Source of the DNA: Xiphophorus maculatus
Taxonomy: Eukaryota; Chordata; Actinopteri; Cyprinodontiformes; Poeciliidae
Assembly (NCBI RefSeq): GCF_002775205.1
Contig: NC_036445.1
Span: 2,686,802 to 2,750,801, forward strand
Length of the DNA stretch: 64,000 nt
Direction: 5' to 3'
The notes under the pieces: model-generated
Seen by the model: only the letters and a program-made list of their open reading frames with translations
What the model was told of the DNA's origin: nothing
The model's database searches: none
Program-made: the position numbers and the translations under genes
Part shown: positions 58,230-64,000 of the stretch, piece by piece
Layout of the letters: the number at the start of each line of letters is the position of its first letter
Position numbering within the stretch: the stretch's first letter is position 1

Positions 58230-59792
58230 AATTAGAGCACAAAGAGCTGTATGTTGGAGAAAAAACTAATTTAATCTGAAAGAGCAATAAAATAACTTAA
58301 GTGATATAATTGTTGGTTAGAGGTGACAAAATGGCAAAAAAACAAAACAGCAATAGTAAATGAAAAGGTGATTTTGAGGTGGATGGTGCAGCGAGTAGTA
58401 TAATCACGTGCCAAGCGATTAGAGAACTAACAGCAACAGCAGATTTGCTGATTGTAACATACTTAATATGAATATAATACAGTACTGATTTCTCTTGTTT
58501 GCAAATGTTTAAAATAATCCCTAGGTTTGTAGCTCTGTTCATCAAAAAGGGCTCAAAACCATGAAGCTGTGCTGGCATCAACATTCTTTAGAGATAATTG
58601 AAAGATGGATCTTTTATTCGCTATTTATCTCCTGCTTTGACAGTTTGTTAAATCTGGTTTTCCCTTAGGCAGGCTTGTGTGCAGACATGTAAATGTCATT
58701 TTCCTGCTTAGCTAAGGATTTGTACCCACAATATTACTTGTTGCTTTAAACAAGATAGTAAAAAAAGGCAAAACTAGCAGGTCACTGTGTCACAATTTTA
58801 GTTCGAGCCACAAGCTGAAGCTATAACAAAAAATGACTGTTTTATTTCAGAGTAAATTTTAGTGTTAGAAATACTGTCACAATATTATTCTAAAGGGTGA
58901 GAAATACTGCTGTATCAGTGGAATTTGGTTTTTTTTGTGAATTTTTCGTGAAGCACTTAACTCTCAGCATTGGTAGTACTGCTACTACTACTAGTTTATT
59001 GATTTACTCTGTTTTTAATAGAATAAAGTGACCTTTTATTTTCTCTTAGGGGATATTCAGGTATATCGCCAACAAATATACCTGCATGAATAAAATCTTG
59101 CAGGTTCACACAAAGGTAAAATAAGTAAGACTATCCAAAATATGAACATAAATTCACATGAAAACACATTATTATTCAGAGCTTTCAAAACAAATAACAT
59201 AGAGTGGTCAAAGGGGAATAATATGTTCACTAAAACCCTTAAAGAGAAAGATAAGAATTTAGAATATTGTGCTGCCTTCATTCAAATAGTTAATGATGAC
59301 GATAGTTATGTAAGTAAATTACATGAGCTCTCTGTTTAATTTCATTATCATTATCTGATGGAAGCCTGCACAGACCAAAAAGGTGTAAACTGTAATCTGT
59401 TTGTAAAATAATAAGCATCTTATACACTTTGTAGAATTAACTGTCCATGATTTAGGTATTTTTAGTATTTGTTCAAAAAACATCTTGAATCATATTTTGA
59501 GGATGACTAAAGCGAAATATTTTGGCATCGAGTTGTGCAAGTTTTTAATAGTTGTAATACTCTGTGGCATGGACTCATTTTATAGGACCCTATTAATTAT
59601 TAAGTGCTGACTTATTCATTTTTATTTTCATCAGTCAGCATTTCTATTCATCAGTTTTCCATGTCTTTATCTTTTTGGTAGGTTGTACAAAAATACTTTT
59701 TTGTTCAGTTGCCCATCGTTACCATAGCTTTTAAAAATCAATTTAAAATATAGAAATCCTCAATATGGCTAGTAAATCACAGTATCTTGTTT

Positions 59793-59830
59793 ATCATGTA
59801 GCTACGTTTAATGTTGCGTAGCTACATGAT
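59793..59830. repeat. Perfect 14-bp hairpin
   Basis: atcatgtagctacg (59793-59806) and cgtagctacatgat (59817-59830) with a 10-nt loop. Confidence 0.85.
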
Positions 59831-59866
59831 TTTTATATTTTTATTTTTATTGTTTTAGTAGTCATT

Positions 59867-59894
59867 GCAAACAGAACATTGGTGTTCTGTTTGC
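59867..59894. repeat. Perfect 11-bp hairpin
   Basis: gcaaacagaac (59867-59877) and gttctgtttgc (59884-59894) with a 6-nt loop. It follows the 59793 hairpin by 36 bases. Confidence 0.85.
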
Positions 59895-60748
59895 CTCAAT
59901 CTTGTATCGATTGGTGAGCCATAGCAGAAGAATAACTCGTCTAAAATTGTTCGTCTTTTTGTCATCAGATCAGCTGCTGTGATCAGGCATAAAGTTGATC
60001 AGACTTTATAAAGTCTGCAGTGTGATCTGGTTACAGATTCTTTAAAGCTGGGTTCTGTGCTGAGGACAGCTATTAGAAGTTGCAAACTCATATCGCTGCT
60101 CTGTGGTTGTTCAGTGTGACAGATGAGCTGAAACCTTCAAACTTGCTCTTCAAACTAAACATTAACTACAACCAATATCAAATAGTGTCAGAAGTTTTCT
60201 GGAAAAGTCATGCAGTGCGACTGCTGCAGAACAAACTGATTATCTTTTTTGGGGAGGGTTCCATGTTATTAGTGCATCCATGCCTGTCTCCTTTTATCTT
60301 CCAGCTTTATATTGACCCTTTACATCACAACTTGTTTCTCTGCAAGATTTTTGAAATCTTTCAGCCCATGTCAGGCTTACTCTGCGACTTGGAGCCTCCA
60401 TTGATCAAACTTGATGTCTACTGCATCACAGTGTTGCTCCACTGGAGCAGGATCTTGAAAATTCAGTGACTGAAACACATTTCGGTGCCCCTTCAATCAC
60501 TCCTGTACCATTTTTGCAGAACCTCACTTCATCCTGCAGAAACGGTCTGGACCCATTTGGTCAACAGTTAATATTCAGGTTAGTTTAGGCGATTCACGTC
60601 AAAGTGATTTCCATGTGAGAGGCAGGCGCTTTGCTTGAATATCAATTACATATCTGTCGTCAGATGTAAGAAAGGCTTTTTTCTTTTGAAACCAGATTTT
60701 ACTTTTTAAGTCATTTTTACTGTTATTTTTCTATGTGTTGAACACTTG

Positions 60749-60774
60749 CCCATCCTTTATCTTTAAAGGATGGG
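60749..60774. repeat. Perfect 11-bp hairpin
   Basis: cccatccttta (60749-60759) and taaaggatggg (60764-60774) with loop tctt. Confidence 0.85.
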
Positions 60775-63700
60775 ACGTTTTTAGGTTTTAGTCTTGAAAT
60801 CTGAAGAACTTTTTTACAGACTTATTTTGCCTTTACCTTGTTCCAAAAGAACAGATTTTTAAAAATTGCTTTTCTATTTATTAGTACCAACTTATATAAA
60901 ACATTCACATACTTTTTCATAGCTTTAGTCAACCTGACCTTTTGTTGCCTTAAACATTTACTTAAATACAAACTCAATTTGTCTGAGAAGCTTTTTCTAT
61001 TTTCCTTAAAAAGACTGAATTTCACGTTGTTTCCTACTTTCTAAAGTCTCCCACTTTTGTCCACATTGGTGTCATAAATAGTGAGCGCAGTGATAGCAAC
61101 GTTTTAAACCAGACTGGTATTGTGAGTCACGACCAGTCCACTCTAAAACCTTTCATCAGTTCAGCCTTTAACAGCGCTTTGACTCAGGGGCGGCCACATT
61201 AGCTTCTGACCTCCTGCTACTTTACATAAATCCAATCCCCGTAACTTCCATCTAATGTGGTATGTAGATTTCCTGTTTAGGGATGACAAAGCTGTGTCTA
61301 TTATTTGCAATCACCCCTGAGATATGCATGCTAAAGTACTTGAATCCGCAGAGGAAGAGATAAATCTTAGCAACACAATATGTAGAGTTAACAGCATAAG
61401 TAAAGGGAAATTAATCAATTCATCTTGAGTTTGTTGTAATTTATTCTGCTGGTGGGTCAGTTAAGATGTTTTGTTCTGTTGAAAAGGCAACAAACTTGTA
61501 GGTAAAGAAATTATAAAGCACTAATGTCTTTAAAGTAATTTATCTACGTCTTCCTGTCATTAATTCATCATCCAACACTGCCAGGTAAGGTGCCAGAGGT
61601 CCACTAATGATAAAATATTGATAGTAATTTATCACACAACTGACAATCTTTTTATCAGCTTAAAAGTGTGCTAAAGTTTTTTTTTTTTTTGCTTACAAAC
61701 AACTCTGGGGTAATTTTTCATGAAGTACAGGTATAATGAAAGTCACCCTGCTCATCCATTTTCTTTAACTCGTCAGGTTAGGGAGCAGAGCTTCTCTCTG
61801 ACAGCCGGGCAGAGCACTAATCTTTGCATTTATTATTCAAGACACTATCATGCCACCGTTTTTTCATTTTTAATGTGCTCCCATTTAACTTAACTTTTTT
61901 AAGAGAAGTGGTGGCTGTGCTGAAACGCTACCCAAAGGGCCCGTTGAGTGGAGCAGTGATAGAGCACTGCGCAGGCCCCACACATTGACTTATCTCAGCG
62001 CTGCTAACCCGAGGGATCAGATCTAGGCTAATCATGATCTAATCATGTGGATATAATACAGGCTACTGGGAAGCTTTGGATAACTCTGCTATAAAAAGTT
62101 TTAATGCATAAAACTTAATAGTTGTGAAATTTCTTTTATCAAATCTTAGTCATAATCCAGTTTCAAATCTTTACTGGAGAGTATTTTATCTCTTTGGCTC
62201 TGTTTTAAAACAGAAATAGAAAAGAAATGTGGAAGGGTCTTGTTAAGACAAGCGAACTGAGCAAGCCCAGAAAATGTTGCACCTCTGGGTGTGCTGCTGT
62301 CCACGCAATTTCATCACAGGCTCTGACAAGCCTGTTGGCAGTGGGCCTCTTAACTGCTGCTCCTCTCCTCCTGGTGTTTTTTTTTTTTTGTATGTGTGTT
62401 GGGTTTTTTTAGGGGTTTCCTATATGTCAAATCATTCCTGACCCAACACATGCACAGGCATAAAACACCACACAGCTATTTGACTCTAACCGGAGCTGTC
62501 AGGAAGTGTTACATCTTCAACATCTTCCTTTTGCCTGTATTTGTCACGCGAGGTCAGACATTGGTCTGACCTTATTGTGTTTTTAGAAGCATTACTGAGA
62601 AAAAAGATTTGATGCAGTTGTGGTCCCACAGTTTTGGGTTTTTCTGATGGATTTTATCACGATGGTGTCTCAGGAAGGAGGTCATACAGAGGTTGGATTT
62701 AGATTCGGTTCTGCATTAATGCATGCCTCCAGACTGAAGGGTTTAGCCTCGTTTCACCCAGGTGAACAAGTGGAGTGCTGCAGGAAGTCTCACTGCCTCA
62801 TTATCATCCAGTGAAGTCTCTGGAGCCAACATATAGGTTACATCTATTAAATGAGATACTCATCAAAGACTGTTCATTATCAGGTGCAGAAACACACGGA
62901 TCCTTGGACAATTTAAACTTTTTCACTTCTGCTATATTAGATTAACAAACTACAATGTGTTTTATGGAGATTTTAAATGATAGGATAATGTAAAGTAGTA
63001 CATAAATGTGAAGTTAGAGGAAAATGATACATATTTCCAGGATTAAGAAGCCTATAGAAGAGTAGAATTAGGTTTTATCTATTTACTAATATTTGGTTTA
63101 CCAAGCATTTTTTCCCTTCAATTTTTAAACTGGAAAAACTGAAGAACAAAAGATACAGTTGATTTTATGTTTTTTTTAATATTTAATTATAGTATTTTAT
63201 CTTTGACTTGCCACATCATAACTTGATTTCAAAATTTTATTATACAGTATTGCTACACAAGCTACAAAAAGGCAATTTCATTACTTTTTTAGACCCGAGA
63301 GATCTTTAAAAACCTTAAATTTACGTAATGATTTTATCATTGAATGGACTACGGGTTCAAGCACTGTTCTTAAACAGTGCTCTAATGGATCTGCTTTTGC
63401 TACAGAATACTTCAGTCTGTAAATAAAAATCCTTATGAGTCCATAGGAGAGAAAAAAAGTGAGGTTATGGCGTTAGATTTGAAAGAAGAGCAGACTTATT
63501 TTGGTCCAGGTGGCAAAAAGCTGTGAAAAGGCTCAATAACACAACATAAAGACAGTCAGTACCAGCATTTTTTGTTTCACAGCTTATGGAAATGACATGC
63601 ATTAGACCCCATTACTATTCAGGCAGTTAAGGCTGCAGTAAATGACATTTTTTTAAAATAAAGAAAGTGTACTATCTCGTTTTACAAAAACTTCAGAAAG

Positions 63701-64000
63701 GTTAATGAAATATGGACAATTAAAAGGAAACATTTAGAATTTCTGTAGTTTCAAAATTAAACACCTTGATGAATCATTGCAATTAAATCTTCCAACAAGT
63801 CTTTTGGGGAATGCCTCTACCACGTTTACTCATCTATAAAATTAACTTTTTGCCTCGAGCTCGAATTGAGAGAATCTGAACACAAATTTCTGCTGGAGGT
63901 TCCTACTTTAAAAAATTTTTGCAGCCTCTGGAAAGGTTTTCTTCTGACATTACTTTGTATGTATCTCCATCAATCTCCTCTTCTCCTCCTGTGCCTGCTG

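Larger units (their letters stand above)
57014..64000 (+). other. gsk3a: gsk3a intron 1 (truncated by window end)
   Basis: About 7 kb of AT-rich intron. Donor is gtaagt. It holds palindromic clusters at 58.09-58.23, 59.79-59.90 and 60.75 kb. The window ends in a pyrimidine-rich stretch (atctcctcttctcctcctg), which may precede exon 2. No coding exon was found. Confidence 0.75.

Noticed and set aside
61900..64000. gsk3a exon 2
   Set aside because: No frame reads the expected KVTTVVAT segment before the window ends; it probably lies just beyond.

Overview
This is ordinary vertebrate chromosomal DNA: intron-rich, AT-rich, with GT..AG splice sites, teleost-type transposon debris, microsatellites and short CpG-rich promoters. 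The proteins and repeat families point to a ray-finned (teleost) fish; I cannot name the species. No prokaryotic, viral or plasmid features were seen. Human homologues are compared from memory, not from a search.

Three genes are present. (1) cic (capicua, HMG-box repressor) is on the + strand from about 1 to 45,745. A non-coding first exon and promoter at the left edge feed a giant exon (coding 8,425-12,280) specific to the long isoform CIC-L. A second promoter, a CpG- and CCAAT-rich region at about 24.9-25.9 kb, with a 17-codon starter exon at 27,270-27,321, makes the short isoform CIC-S. Both splice in the same phase into 19 shared coding exons (28,023-44,161). I placed every splice site; the joins stay in frame, giving 2,735 aa for CIC-L and 1,467 aa for CIC-S. 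(2) znf526 is on the - strand, coding 54,555 down to 47,496. It has seven coding exons, 1,032 aa and 19 C2H2 zinc fingers, and lies tail-to-tail with cic. (3) gsk3a is on the + strand; only its first coding exon (56,839-57,013) is in the window, followed by about 7 kb of intron. It is head-to-head with znf526 across about 2.3 kb that carries a ZNF143-type motif.

The remainder is intron and intergenic sequence. It holds two decayed Tc1-like transposons (about 15.8-17.9 kb and 21.5-22.8 kb), a reverse-transcriptase-bearing LINE fragment (36.8-38.1 kb, - strand), a tRNA-derived SINE (24.3 kb), many hAT-like MITEs with recognisable terminal inverted repeats, an AT/GT microsatellite at 55.8 kb and several perfect fold-back palindromes.

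The gene set matches the human 19q13.2 neighbourhood (CIC, GSK3A, ZNF526), so this is a conserved syntenic block. CIC is a default repressor relieved by RTK/ERK signalling. GSK3A is a kinase of the Wnt/insulin pathways. ZNF526 is a poorly characterised zinc-finger protein. I find no undescribed molecular system. The most interesting points are fish-specific insertions in CIC, a possible Cys/His mini-domain in CIC-L, the intron-rich long znf526, an RFX-like palindrome between the two cic promoters, and an unexplained small spliced-looking ORF at 14.0 kb.
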